A stretch of 64,000 nt of DNA from CAYNRG01 sp047974855 (GCA_047974855.1 JBKECT010000040.1:1-64000), one strand, 5' to 3'; shown: positions 1-7,665, counted from the stretch's first letter. Program-made: numbers and translations. The notes: generated by a model from the letters alone, not told the origin.

Positions 1-2
1 AG

Positions 3-368
3 CTAGCAGCAGGTGAAGATTTTGCTGCGCTTGCTGGTGCATACTCAAAGGATATTATTACCCAGGAGTCGGGGGGAGATTTCGGTGCTGTAGACAAGAC
101 ATCTCGCACTGTGTCGCAAAAAGCTGTTGATACGCTGTATTCGCTCGAGCTCAATCAAGTTTCTGATGAAATAATTGTGCCCTACGGTACTGGATCTGCG
201 TTGGCGTTGATTAAATACACCGAAGAAGTTGAGGGCGGTGACCGACGCGGTTCGCATATTATTATTCCGCTGCAGAACGTTGACGAAATGCTGAACGACA
301 TTAAGGCTGAGCGTCCATATCGACTATACATCTCTCGTCCGGCAGACGAGACCGCCGAAACCCCTTGA
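3..368 (+). CDS. Parvulin-type peptidyl-prolyl isomerase / foldase, 5'-partial
   Basis: The reading frame is open from the window edge to a TGA at 366-368, giving 121 residues of a protein whose N-terminus is missing. The first ~50 residues match the second half of a parvulin (rotamase) domain: an aGEDFaaLA segment, a YSkD motif, then ESGGDFG and a L-x-L-x-x-VSD-x-I strand-turn before a glycine and the closing LALIKY strand. The family catalyses proline cis-trans isomerisation, usually as an exported foldase of the PrsA/SurA type. The ~45 residues after the domain are an extension I do not recognise. The segment is about 50% GC and uses GCG, CGC and CTG codons that are rare downstream, so it probably does not belong to the same genome as the rest. 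Confidence 0.72.
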   Translation, partial: LAAGEDFAALAGAYSKDIITQESGGDFGAVDKTSRTVSQKAVDTLYSLELNQVSDEIIVPYGTGSALALIKYTEEVEGGDRRGSHIIIPLQNVDEMLNDIKAERPYRLYISRPADETAETP

Positions 369-456
369 AATCTTCTCTGTTAAATGCTAATATTATGCGA
401 GCTTCGTAGGAGATGTTTTAGGCGCTTGATCGCCGCATCGAGCGACGAACAAGCGC

Positions 457-533
457 GGGCTCGTGGTGTAGTGGCCTAACATGCCTCCCTGTCACGGAGG
501 AGATCGCGGGTTCAACTCCCGTCCGGACCGCCA
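457..533 (+). tRNA. tRNA-Asp (GTC) with mismatched acceptor stem
   Basis: D arm, anticodon arm (stem 484-488/496-500, loop 489-495, anticodon GTC at 491-493), T arm and encoded CCA are all well formed. The acceptor is not: 5' strand GGGCTCG (457-463) against 3' strand CCGGACC (523-529) gives mismatches at pairs 3-70 and 6-67 and a T-G wobble at 5-68. Each strand looks like half of a normal tRNA-Asp acceptor (GGGCTCG/CGAGCCC and GGTCCGG/CCGGACC). A join of two different tRNA-Asp genes inside the conserved middle explains this best. Confidence 0.85.
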
Positions 534-543
534 TTTATAGTGT

Positions 544-568
544 AACCTTCATACTAGAAGGTTTTTTT
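544..568 (+). terminator. Intrinsic terminator between tRNA-Asp and tRNA-Gly
   Basis: AACCTTC (544-550) pairs with GAAGGTT (557-563) around a six-base loop and runs into a T tract. It would separate transcription of the two tRNA genes. Confidence 0.6.
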
Positions 569-575
569 AAAAAAT

Positions 576-649
576 GCAGATGTAGTTCAATGGTAGAACG
601 CGACCTTGCCAAGGTCGATACGTGGGTTCGATTCCCATCATTTGCTCCA
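576..649 (+). tRNA. tRNA-Gly (GCC)
   Basis: Cloverleaf with acceptor GCAGATG/CATTTGC (one G-T pair), anticodon stem CGACC/GGTCG with anticodon GCC at 608-610, T-loop TTCGATT and encoded CCA at 647-649. Base composition matches the rest of the window, not the left edge. Confidence 0.95.
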
Positions 650-1127
650 TGTTGTATTGACGAAATAGCATATGATTTTAAAGACAACTTTAGAATACGA
701 TGCTGTTTTTTTTATTTGTTAAGCTGTTGCGGTTTTGAGAAGACAGCGGATGGAAGTATCTGCTGGATAGATGTCATAAAATGAAGTTACAGAAATTAAA
801 TTATGCATTGAATATAAAAAAATCCTTATGGATTCTGTTCATATTTTATCACTGTATGTTGAATAAAAATATCTTTTTTAATTATAGCATGTTTTTTAAA
901 AAATGTATGGGATTGAAAAAAGCTAGAGCATTGTATAATTTAGATAAGAAATACAGTTGCTATCTAAAAGCGATGGAGGTGATTTGGGTGAGTTTGATGT
1001 ATCTAAAAAGCTCATCATCACTATGATTACGAAGGTTCCTGTGGTTTATTTTAGATGGCTTAGAGATAGTACTTGCAACAAAAAAAGATAGGAGTATAAT
1101 AGGGAATGAAAGTTTAAGGAGGATGTT
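650..1127 (+). other. Non-coding stretch: tRNA terminator, then a promoter for the next operon
   Basis: No convincing gene is visible. A long imperfect hairpin (AGCAT at about 664-668 with ATGCT at about 698-703) followed by a run of eight T can terminate the tRNA-Gly transcript. Near the right end, TTGCAA about 17 bases before TATAAT (about 1095-1100) and an AAGGAGG Shine-Dalgarno just before 1128 form a standard promoter and start for the PII-like gene. Two short open frames here lack coding character; one ends in a 12-residue frame (988-1026) that does have a good GGAGGTGAT sequence upstream. Confidence 0.5.
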
Positions 1128-1457
1128 ATGGAATTATTATTTTTCGTATTAAATAAGCTGGATTGCTTAGATGATTTATTGAAGGGGTTTTCAGACAACC
1201 AAATTTCTGGAGCGACAGTTATTGATTCAACAGGACTAGCACATTTGCTTGCGGAGAGTGACTATGGGTTTGGTATGTTGAGATCATTACTTGATTTATC
1301 TCGCTCGCAAAATAAAACAATCTTTATGGTATGTAAAACAGAAGAAGTAAAGCGGATTGAAGAAGTAATTGAATCTTGTGTTGGTGATTTAGATGAACCG
1401 AATACAGGGGTCTTGTTTACAGTTCCGGTAAATTATGTAAAAGGGATTAAGGGGTAG
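1128..1457 (+). CDS. PII-like / nitrogen regulatory-type small protein
   Basis: A 109-residue protein with the βαβ-βαβ rhythm of PII/CutA-type trimers: an opening β-strand (ELLFFVLNKLDCL), the GATVIDSTGLAHLL segment that resembles the PII 'G.T..d..G.G' strand and T-loop base, a central helix, and a closing strand GVLFTVPVNYVKGI like the PII C-terminal FVIPVE strand. It lacks the long T-loop of GlnB. It starts after AAGGAGG and ends 5 bases before the antiporter gene, so the two are co-transcribed. PII-like proteins commonly sense a nucleotide and control a neighbouring transporter; that role here is inference, and the ligand is unknown. Confidence 0.65.
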   Translation: MELLFFVLNKLDCLDDLLKGFSDNQISGATVIDSTGLAHLLAESDYGFGMLRSLLDLSRSQNKTIFMVCKTEEVKRIEEVIESCVGDLDEPNTGVLFTVPVNYVKGIKG

Positions 1458-1462
1458 TAATC

Positions 1463-2629
1463 ATGAATGAATTATATTATTTAGCCATCGTTTTATTCGG
1501 TGGTCTTTTGGCGGGTCGAGTTGTAAAAGTATTTAAGCTGCCAAATGTGACAGGATATTTATTGGTTGGACTACTTTTGGGTCCTTCTTTTTTGGGATTA
1601 CTTCCACATGACGCTTTAGCACAGTTGGACTTCTTGTCTGAAGTGGCATTGGGATTTATTGCTTTTTCTATTGGTTGTGAGTTTAAAGTGAGTTATTTTA
1701 AGCGTGTAGGGTTCACGCCAGTTGTTATTGCAGTTTTTGAAGCATTAGTTGCAGTATTGTTTGTACTGATTGCACTTGTGCTAGCGGGATATGAGTTGCC
1801 GTTTGCTATTGTGTTGAGTTCAATTGCAGCAGCAACAGCTCCAGCGGCAACAATCATGGTTGTGCGACAATACAACGCAAAAGGATCACTTACCGAGACA
1901 CTGTTAAGTGTTGTGGCACTAGATGATGCGGTAGCACTAATTGGTTTTGGTGTAGCAACAGCAGTTGCTCAAATGATAATTAATCACCAAACAGGATCAC
2001 TGTTTACAGCGATTGCACATCCATTGATTGAAGTGGGATTATCGCTTTTGGTTGGTGGTCTTATAGGAGCATTGTTTGCGATTCCTGTAAAGTTTTATAA
2101 GGAAGATTCTAATCGGTTAAGTTGGTTGATTGGATTTGTTTTTATCACTTTAGCCATTTCATCTTATTTGAATTTATCTACCTTATTAACGTGTATGGCA
2201 ATGGGAGCAATTTTTACAAATGTTTCATCTCGCTCTTCAACAATTCTAAATATTCAAGAATCGTTTACACCGCCATTGTTTTTAGCGTTCTTTGTTTTGT
2301 CAGGTGCAGAATTAGATATTAGCATTTTAGGCAGCATTGGGGTCGTTGGGATTATTTATATCTTGGCTCGTTCAGCAGGGAAAATTGCAGGAGCCTACTT
2401 TGGTGCAAGTATTATGAAGGCAGAATCAAAAATAAAAAAATACTTAGGATTTACATTGTTACCACAAGCGGGGGTTGCCATTGGGCTAACGATTGTGGCA
2501 CAAGATGTGATTCCTGAGTATGCAGCAACAATTAGAGCAGTTATTTTATGTGGGACACTAATTTATGAAATTGTAGGGCCATCCATTTCAAAAATGGCAC
2601 TAAAAGCAGCTGGAGAAATTAAAGAATAG
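1463..2629 (+). CDS. Cation:proton antiporter, CPA2 (KefB/NapA-like) family
   Basis: A 388-residue, very hydrophobic protein with about 12 membrane segments and no cytoplasmic TrkA_N/C extension, which is the usual length of the bare Na+/H+ exchanger domain. Family marks include the N-terminal LPNVTGYLLVGLLLGP segment, a SSIAAATAPAATIMV stretch in the middle, and an ALDDAVALIGFGVATA helix carrying the paired aspartates that bind and carry ions. It would exchange Na+ or K+ for H+ across the cell membrane. It directly follows the PII-like gene and may be controlled by it. Specific ion not predictable from sequence alone. Confidence 0.9.
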   Translation: MNELYYLAIVLFGGLLAGRVVKVFKLPNVTGYLLVGLLLGPSFLGLLPHDALAQLDFLSEVALGFIAFSIGCEFKVSYFKRVGFTPVVIAVFEALVAVLFVLIALVLAGYELPFAIVLSSIAAATAPAATIMVVRQYNAKGSLTETLLSVVALDDAVALIGFGVATAVAQMIINHQTGSLFTAIAHPLIEVGLSLLVGGLIGALFAIPVKFYKEDSNRLSWLIGFVFITLAISSYLNLSTLLTCMAMGAIFTNVSSRSSTILNIQESFTPPLFLAFFVLSGAELDISILGSIGVVGIIYILARSAGKIAGAYFGASIMKAESKIKKYLGFTLLPQAGVAIGLTIVAQDVIPEYAATIRAVILCGTLIYEIVGPSISKMALKAAGEIKE

Positions 2630-2635
2630 GACATA

Positions 2636-2664
2636 AGTTCTATTTTTTTTATTTAAAAAAGAAC
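2636..2664 (+). terminator. Probable terminator after antiporter gene
   Basis: AAGTTCT followed by T-rich sequence pairs with A-rich sequence and AGAACT, a long AT-rich hairpin between the antiporter stop and the padR promoter. Its 3' T tract is weak, so efficiency is uncertain. Confidence 0.35.
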
Positions 2665-2730
2665 TATTATATAATTTTAGTACTGACATTACATGGTACT
2701 TGTGATAGATTAACAGTGTGGAGGCACACG

Positions 2731-3057
2731 ATGAATACACAATTTAAAAAGGGAGTATTGGAATTGTTAGTAATGATGATTGTTGCTAAAGAAGACCTAT
2801 ATGGATATGAGTTGGTGAAACTTGTTTGTGAGACGGTTGAAGTGAATGAAGGGACAATTTATCCTTTACTAAAGAGAATGACAAATGAATCAATTTTTGA
2901 AGCATATTTGCAAGAGTCTACAGAAGGACCACCACGAAAATATTATCGAATAACAGAGCATGGTAGAGTAACATTAAAAAAACTGACAGCGGAATGGATA
3001 GAGTTTTCAGGGAAAGTAAACGAATTTATACAAGAAAGGGAGAATGAAAATGGATAG
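2731..3057 (+). CDS. PadR family transcriptional regulator
   Basis: A 108-residue winged-helix protein of the short PadR-s2 type: KKGVLELLVMMIVAKEDLYGYELVK, then the recognition region with VNEGTIYPLLKRM, and the wing PPRKYYRITEHG. The ATG at 2731 is chosen because GTGGAGG ends 7 bases upstream; an earlier in-frame start at 2716 lies inside that Shine-Dalgarno. The gene overlaps the following DUF1700 gene, a pairing seen very often in Bacillota, where the PadR protein represses its own operon and the membrane protein acts in an envelope-stress or antibiotic response. Effector unknown. Confidence 0.92.
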   Translation: MNTQFKKGVLELLVMMIVAKEDLYGYELVKLVCETVEVNEGTIYPLLKRMTNESIFEAYLQESTEGPPRKYYRITEHGRVTLKKLTAEWIEFSGKVNEFIQERENENG

Positions 3058-4450
3058 AAAAGAATTTTTAAGACAACTACGAAAAAGATTGAGTATGCTA
3101 ACAGATGATGAAATTGATGATATTATCAATGAGTACGAAGATGTCATCCATCAAAAAATGCAAGATGGTAAAACAGAAGAAGAAGCTGTGCATGATTTCG
3201 GTGACTTTGAGGAACTCTTAAAGGAGATTTGTGGTGCGTATAAAATAAAATCGGATAGAAAATATGACACATGGAGTAAAATCGAAGAAGTACTCAAAGA
3301 TACAGTGGATGAGATTAGTAATTTTATTACCAAATTGTTTTCGCAGACCAATGGACATGAAGAAAGCAGATTAATTGCAATAATCATTGTTGGTCTATTT
3401 ATCTTAATCATATTAAGAATTCCATTTTTGATTGGTATTAATTTGTTTGAAGGAATTGTTAAGAGCGTGTTTTTTATTGGTGGAGATGTTCTGGTAATTT
3501 GCTTAAGAATTTTGATAGATATCTTGTTTTTTTTAATCGCAGTTTTGATCGCTGTCGGAATCTACAAATCATGGAAGAATGGTGAGGAATTTGATTTAAA
3601 AGCTATACTGGGTGGGGCGAAAAATGGAGATAATTCAAAGAAAAGCAAAGTGAGTTCACATGCTAGCACACAACAAATGAAGGATGAAGCTTCTAAAGAT
3701 ATCCCAACAGAGCGAGAAGTTGAAGCTGAAAAAAAACACAGTGAGCATTACACAGGAAGTAGCGCAGAGCCACTAAATGCATATAAAAAAAATAATTCTA
3801 TCATTACTTTACTAATTTGGATTTTCAGAGTATTTGGATTTATGATTGTCATTCCAATAACCATTGCGATTGTTTTGCTGTCATTAACCCTGGGATTATT
3901 TGTTTATTTAAGTATTCCGAGTGGAAATTTCATAGGGATATGTTTAGCGATATGTGGACTGATAGCTGGATTTGCACTAGCGGCAGAAATTTTGTGTGGA
4001 GTAATGTTTTTTAAAAGGGAATTAATTAGAAACTGGGCAGGAAAATTCGTGATGGTTGGCTTATTAATTGGTATTGGGGTGCCAATGTCAATCTACCAAT
4101 TAAAAGTATTTGAAGAAGTGGAGTTGGAGTATAGTGAAGTGGCTTTGGTGGATTATGATGCAAATAACACATATACTTTTTATAATATTGACACGATAGA
4201 GGTAGTTGAAAATCCTAAAGTTTCAGATATGCACATAGAAGTTCAGTCATATTGTCCTGTTACATTAGAATACATTAATGTTAATGGGACAACAATTTCA
4301 TTGAGTGATAAGAATGTTGATATTGAAACTTTAACTTGGATAATTGATTGTTTAAAGAGTGGGAAAGTAAGTGTTAATCAAGGAAATCTGTATGACATTC
4401 GAGTTATGGTTCCAACTCTTGAAGAGTTCAAATATATAATAATGGAGTAA
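3050..4450 (+). CDS. DUF1700 family membrane protein
   Basis: The N-terminal ~60 residues (MDRKEFLRQLRKRL...EIDDIINEYEDVIHQKM) are the DUF1700/HAAS helical signature found beside PadR regulators. Then come a hydrophobic pair (about residues 105-170), a charged linker of about 70 residues, four more membrane helices (about 250-350) and an extracytoplasmic tail of about 110 residues rich in β-strands. ATG 3050 is preferred to ATG 3044 because AAGGGAG sits 7 bases before it. It overlaps padR by 8 bases. At 466 residues it is much longer than simple DUF1700 proteins, and its C-terminal half resembles DUF4097-type adhesin-like tails only loosely. Function unknown. Confidence 0.85.
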   Translation: MDRKEFLRQLRKRLSMLTDDEIDDIINEYEDVIHQKMQDGKTEEEAVHDFGDFEELLKEICGAYKIKSDRKYDTWSKIEEVLKDTVDEISNFITKLFSQTNGHEESRLIAIIIVGLFILIILRIPFLIGINLFEGIVKSVFFIGGDVLVICLRILIDILFFLIAVLIAVGIYKSWKNGEEFDLKAILGGAKNGDNSKKSKVSSHASTQQMKDEASKDIPTEREVEAEKKHSEHYTGSSAEPLNAYKKNNSIITLLIWIFRVFGFMIVIPITIAIVLLSLTLGLFVYLSIPSGNFIGICLAICGLIAGFALAAEILCGVMFFKRELIRNWAGKFVMVGLLIGIGVPMSIYQLKVFEEVELEYSEVALVDYDANNTYTFYNIDTIEVVENPKVSDMHIEVQSYCPVTLEYINVNGTTISLSDKNVDIETLTWIIDCLKSGKVSVNQGNLYDIRVMVPTLEEFKYIIME

Positions 4451-4451
4451 A

Positions 4452-4476
4452 AAAACTGTGGATTATCCACAGTTTT
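4452..4476. terminator. Bidirectional terminator between DUF1700 gene and trxA
   Basis: AAAACTGTGGAT pairs perfectly with ATCCACAGTTTT around a single T (a three-base loop in practice). A and T runs on the two sides let it work for both converging genes. Confidence 0.85.
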
Positions 4477-4785
4477 CTATTTGACCATATCGATTAGAGT
4501 TTGCTTGGGTTTGAATCCAATTTCTTTCTTTAAGACTTGTCCGTCCTTAAATGAAATAATCGTTGGAATGCTGATTACTTCAAATTGTTGAGCTAAGTCT
4601 GGTTGTTGATCAACATCTATTTTTGCTACTTTAAAGTCATGCCCCTCTTGAGATATTTCTTCTAAAATAGGCCCTAACATTTTACATGGGCCGCACCATT
4701 CTGCGAAGAAGTCCACAAGAACGGGTTGTGATGATTGCAAGACTTCTTGATTGAAATTTTCTTTTGTTAAGTGAATAATTGACAT
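4477..4785 (-). CDS. trxA: Thioredoxin
   Basis: A 102-residue classical cytosolic thioredoxin. The active site WCGPC is at residues 30-34, the cis-proline is in SIPT near residue 74, and the FAEWCGPCKMLGPI block is canonical. It reduces protein disulfides and is itself reduced by thioredoxin reductase, which is not in this window. It is read alone on the minus strand; GGAGGA lies just upstream of the ATG, and a promoter TTGCTT-16-TATGAT (complement of about 4817-4844) precedes it. Confidence 0.97.
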   Translation of the reverse strand: MSIIHLTKENFNQEVLQSSQPVLVDFFAEWCGPCKMLGPILEEISQEGHDFKVAKIDVDQQPDLAQQFEVISIPTIISFKDGQVLKKEIGFKPKQTLIDMVK

Positions 4786-4893
4786 AGAGCGTCCTCCTTT
4801 TCCTATTGATTACTTTATCATAGCCAAGTAGGGTGGTAAAGCAAAACGCCCAAATTGAAATTACACAAAACTTTCACAATTTCAACATATGAA

Positions 4894-4906
4894 TTACACA
4901 GTGTAA
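4894..4906. promoter_or_regulatory. Operator-like dyad directly upstream of a -10 box
   Basis: TTACAC-A-GTGTAA is a perfect 13-base inverted repeat lying three bases before TATAAT (4910-4915). No good -35 sits at 17 bases, so the site could bind an activator or a repressor. A partial copy of the half-site (AAATTACACA) occurs about 35 bases upstream. Confidence 0.45.
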
Positions 4907-4915
4907 AAATATAAT

Positions 4916-5026
4916 GAAACTATCAAATAAGTAGTTATTTGATGAGTTTAAAAATTTTCTTTCCCCCGTAGTTCTGAGAAGATCAGAACAAAAGAAGAGA
5001 AGGCGTGAGTAACCTTCTTTTTTTTG
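4916..5026 (+). ncRNA. Candidate small RNA with three hairpins
   Basis: Downstream of the TATAAT at 4910-4915 the sequence forms three clean stems in a row: ATCAAATAA/TTATTTGAT (4922-4930/4935-4943, loop GTAG), GTTCTGA/TCAGAAC (4971-4977/4983-4989), and AGAAGG/CCTTCT (4998-5003/5013-5018) followed by eight T, which is a proper intrinsic terminator. No open frame or Shine-Dalgarno lies inside. The C-rich run CCCCC at about 4963-4967 stays single-stranded and could pair with a Shine-Dalgarno-like target. I do not recognise a known family. Confidence 0.45.
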
Positions 5027-5180
5027 TTTAGCTGTAATTGTGAATTTGTGCAATGGTCATTTTATTATTCTATGGCTACAACCACTGTGTTATGCAAATA
5101 ATCTATGGGTAAGGTAGTGTGCTTTTGAGTATTTAAAGCAACCTAAGGTTTTTCCATTGGTGAAAGAAATGTTTTTTTTA
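5027..5180. other. Intergenic sequence with no visible feature
   Basis: AT-rich sequence between the candidate small RNA and tRNA-Leu. I see no open frame with a start signal, no strong hairpin and no repeat. Confidence 0.4.
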
Positions 5181-5264
5181 TGGTGAGCGAAAAGAGACTT
5201 GAACTCTCACGTCATATGACACAGCATCCTTAATGCTGCGCGTCTACCATTCCGCCATTCGCTC
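5181..5264 (-). tRNA. tRNA-Leu (AAG)
   Basis: Class II tRNA read on the minus strand: acceptor GAGCGAA/TTCGCTC, anticodon stem CAGCA/TGCTG with loop TTAAGGA (anticodon AAG), a long variable arm (stem around the CATATG segment), T-loop TTCAAGT and encoded CCA. The A at position 34 would be converted to inosine to read CUN codons. A TATAAT-like -10 lies about 15 bases upstream on the minus strand. Confidence 0.9.
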
Positions 5265-5735
5265 ATCTAAGCATATTATAATAGAGTTTTAGATAAAATG
5301 GAAGAGGAAGTTTGCTTGGGTATTGATTACCTCATGAAAGAAATTTCTAGTTTCAATAGCCGTCGATAGATTTATATTTTAGCAATAGTTACTTCGAATC
5401 CTTCATTGATAGACCGGCTTTATTTGCTTGAATCAGTACGTTATCCAGAGGTAGATGAAAAAACATCCATTTAACCATTGTAATTAAGAATATTTCTGTG
5501 GTGATGCTAGTACTTGAATAGCTGGATAGTGTAAACAATAAAATTGCAGCATGAGCACTTGTGTTGTTATCTACTAATTATAAATTCTCTGCAATTTTAT
5601 AAGTTTATTTAAACGCATATTTTAGCCTATCATCAGCAATAAGTGATTACAATATAATTGAAAAAAAGCAAATTTAAATTGTATTTTGCTCCTTAAGTCT
5701 GTATAATTAATCTATTGTGCAAAAAGGAGAAATTC
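5265..5735. other. 470-base non-coding stretch with typA promoter
   Basis: No gene is apparent; the open frames are short and broken, so a decayed gene is possible. It holds a 12-base inverted repeat (5538-5549 and 5589-5600, listed separately). The typA promoter is at the right end: TTGTAT (5679-5684), 17 bases, TATAAT (5702-5707), then AAGGAGA before the ATG at 5736. Confidence 0.5.
5538..5600. repeat. 12-base inverted repeat with 39-base spacer
   Basis: ATAAAATTGCAG (5538-5549) and CTGCAATTTTAT (5589-5600) are exact reverse complements. Transcribed, this would be a stem with a large AT-rich loop; as DNA it could be the trace of a small mobile element or a regulator site. Confidence 0.55.
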
Positions 5736-7574
5736 ATGACAAATATTCAAAAAATTATTAATATTGCGGTTATTGCCCACGTTGATGCGGGAAAGTCTAC
5801 GTTGGTAGATGCTTTTTTAAGTCAATCGGATGTATTTAGAGAGAATGCAGAGGTTGTCGATTGCGTCATGGACAGCAATGACTTGGAGAGAGAGAGAGGA
5901 ATTACCATCTATTCTAAGAACTGTTCCGTAAACTATAAAGATTATAAAATTAATATTGTGGATACTCCAGGGCATGCGGATTTTTCTAGTGAAGTAGAGA
6001 GAATTATTAAAACGGTAGATACGGTTATTCTTTTGGTAGACTCTAGTGAAGGACCAATGCCACAGACTCGCTTTGTGCTTCAAAAAAGTTTAGAGTGTGG
6101 ACTTAGGCCGATTTTGTTGATTAATAAGATGGATAAAAAGGACGCTCGTGCAGAAACGGTTGTCGATCTTGTTTACGAGTTGTTTTTAGAACTTGACGCT
6201 AATAATGAGCAACTAGATTTTCCAATTCTTTATGGTGTAGCTCGCGAGGGGATTGTGCGCTATAAAATGGATGATGAAAATACGGATATTACTCCACTAT
6301 TTGAAACGATACTCAATCACTGTGAAGCTTATCCTGACTATCGTGAAAAGAGCTTACAGATGCAAGTTTCAGCATTGGCGTATGATGACTATATTGGACG
6401 TTTGGGAATTGGACGCGTTTACTCAGGAGTGCTAAAAGAAGCAAGTCAAGTGGTGATGTGTAATCCCGATGGCAAGGCAAAAAGAGGAAAAGTGAATCAA
6501 GTGTTTATTTATAAAGGGTTGAGTCGTGTGGGAGTGCAAGAGGCACAATGTGGAGAGATTGTTATTGTTGCGGGATTGCCTGACATTGAAATTGGGGATA
6601 CATTGTGTAGTGCAGATGCGGTGAACCCGCTGCCATCACTAACGATAGAAGAACCAACATTATCCATGAATTTTATGGTTAACTCTTCTCCGTTCGCTGG
6701 TAAAAGTGGAAAGTATATTACCTCTCGAAATATTAAAGAAAGACTTGAGAAAGAATTAGAAGTGAATGTCGGACTTCGTGTTGAAGAAACAGATTCAACA
6801 GACTCTTTTAAAGTTAGTGGACGTGGAGAACTTCACTTGTCAATTCTGCTAGAAAACATGCGTCGTGAGGGGTATGAAATTGCTGTAAGTAAACCGGAGG
6901 TTATTTTCCGTAAAGAAAATGGGCAGGTAATGGAGCCGGTTGAAGAAGTTGTGTGCAGTGTGCCGACAGAGTACTCTGGTAGTGTTATTTCTAAATTGAA
7001 CTTGAGAAAAGGGATAATGGTTAACATAGAGGAAGAGGGAACTTATTCACGAATTGAATATTTAGTTCCAACGCGTGGATTAATTGGATATCGCTCAGAG
7101 TTTATTAACGATACCCGTGGCGAAGGAACACTGCTTCGACGTTTGTCTGGATATGAAGCTCATAAAGGAGAAATTACACAGCGTAATAATGGTGTTTTGA
7201 TTTCAACCGAGCAGGGGAGTGCGATGACGTACGCTCTATGGAATATCCAAGAGCGTGGACAATTATTTATTGGTCCTCAAACGGATGTTTATGAAGGAAT
7301 GATTATTGGCAGAGCAGCAAAAGATTTGGATATGGGAGTGAACCCCATAAAGAATAAAAAGATGAGTGCAGTACGATCATCTGGAGCGGATGAAGCTATG
7401 AAGCTTGTACCGGCAAAAATCATGTCATTAGAAGAAGCGTTGGAATTTATTAATGATGATGAATTGGTTGAAATTACACCAGATAGTATCCGTTTAAGAA
7501 AGAGATATTTAACACCGCAAGAACGTAAACAATATTCTAAGAAATTGCAGTATGCAATGGAAGAGGAAGAGTAG
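5736..7574 (+). CDS. typA: Translational GTPase TypA/BipA
   Basis: A 612-residue translation-factor GTPase of the EF-G type, normal length for TypA. The G1 loop AHVDAGKST, G2 RERGITI, G3 DTPGHADF and G4 NKMDKKDA are all intact in the first ~135 residues; domain II, an EF-G III-like domain with SGRGELHLSILLENMRREGYE, the domain V-like region and the BipA-specific C-terminal domain (LIGYRSEF, NGVLISTEQG) follow. It binds 70S ribosomes and helps assembly of the 50S subunit and growth in cold or stress. ATG 5736 is chosen because AAGGAGA ends 5 bases before it; the TTG at 5715 lies upstream of that signal. Confidence 0.97.
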   Translation: MTNIQKIINIAVIAHVDAGKSTLVDAFLSQSDVFRENAEVVDCVMDSNDLERERGITIYSKNCSVNYKDYKINIVDTPGHADFSSEVERIIKTVDTVILLVDSSEGPMPQTRFVLQKSLECGLRPILLINKMDKKDARAETVVDLVYELFLELDANNEQLDFPILYGVAREGIVRYKMDDENTDITPLFETILNHCEAYPDYREKSLQMQVSALAYDDYIGRLGIGRVYSGVLKEASQVVMCNPDGKAKRGKVNQVFIYKGLSRVGVQEAQCGEIVIVAGLPDIEIGDTLCSADAVNPLPSLTIEEPTLSMNFMVNSSPFAGKSGKYITSRNIKERLEKELEVNVGLRVEETDSTDSFKVSGRGELHLSILLENMRREGYEIAVSKPEVIFRKENGQVMEPVEEVVCSVPTEYSGSVISKLNLRKGIMVNIEEEGTYSRIEYLVPTRGLIGYRSEFINDTRGEGTLLRRLSGYEAHKGEITQRNNGVLISTEQGSAMTYALWNIQERGQLFIGPQTDVYEGMIIGRAAKDLDMGVNPIKNKKMSAVRSSGADEAMKLVPAKIMSLEEALEFINDDELVEITPDSIRLRKRYLTPQERKQYSKKLQYAMEEEE

Positions 7575-7611
7575 AGCAGGAATAAAGTGACATTCAAAAA
7601 ATGATGCAGTT

Positions 7612-7650
7612 AAAACGGAAGAATAGCGTTTCCGTTTTTTTTTTTTTTTT
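7612..7650 (+). terminator. Terminator of typA
   Basis: AAAACGGAA (7612-7620) pairs with TTCCGTTTT (7629-7637) and is followed by a long T run of more than ten. Confidence 0.85.
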
Positions 7651-7665
7651 GCAAAATAAAAAACC

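Noticed and set aside
590..1026. Two open frames (590-784 and 781-1026) after tRNA-Gly
   Set aside because: The first starts inside the tRNA; both lack start signals, have poor residue composition and no conserved pattern. The 12-residue frame at 988-1026 has a good Shine-Dalgarno but is too short to support.
2122..2322. Plus-strand frame of 66 codons inside the antiporter gene
   Set aside because: Out-of-frame shadow of a clear transporter gene; Phe/Tyr/Cys-rich composition typical of a shifted membrane protein.
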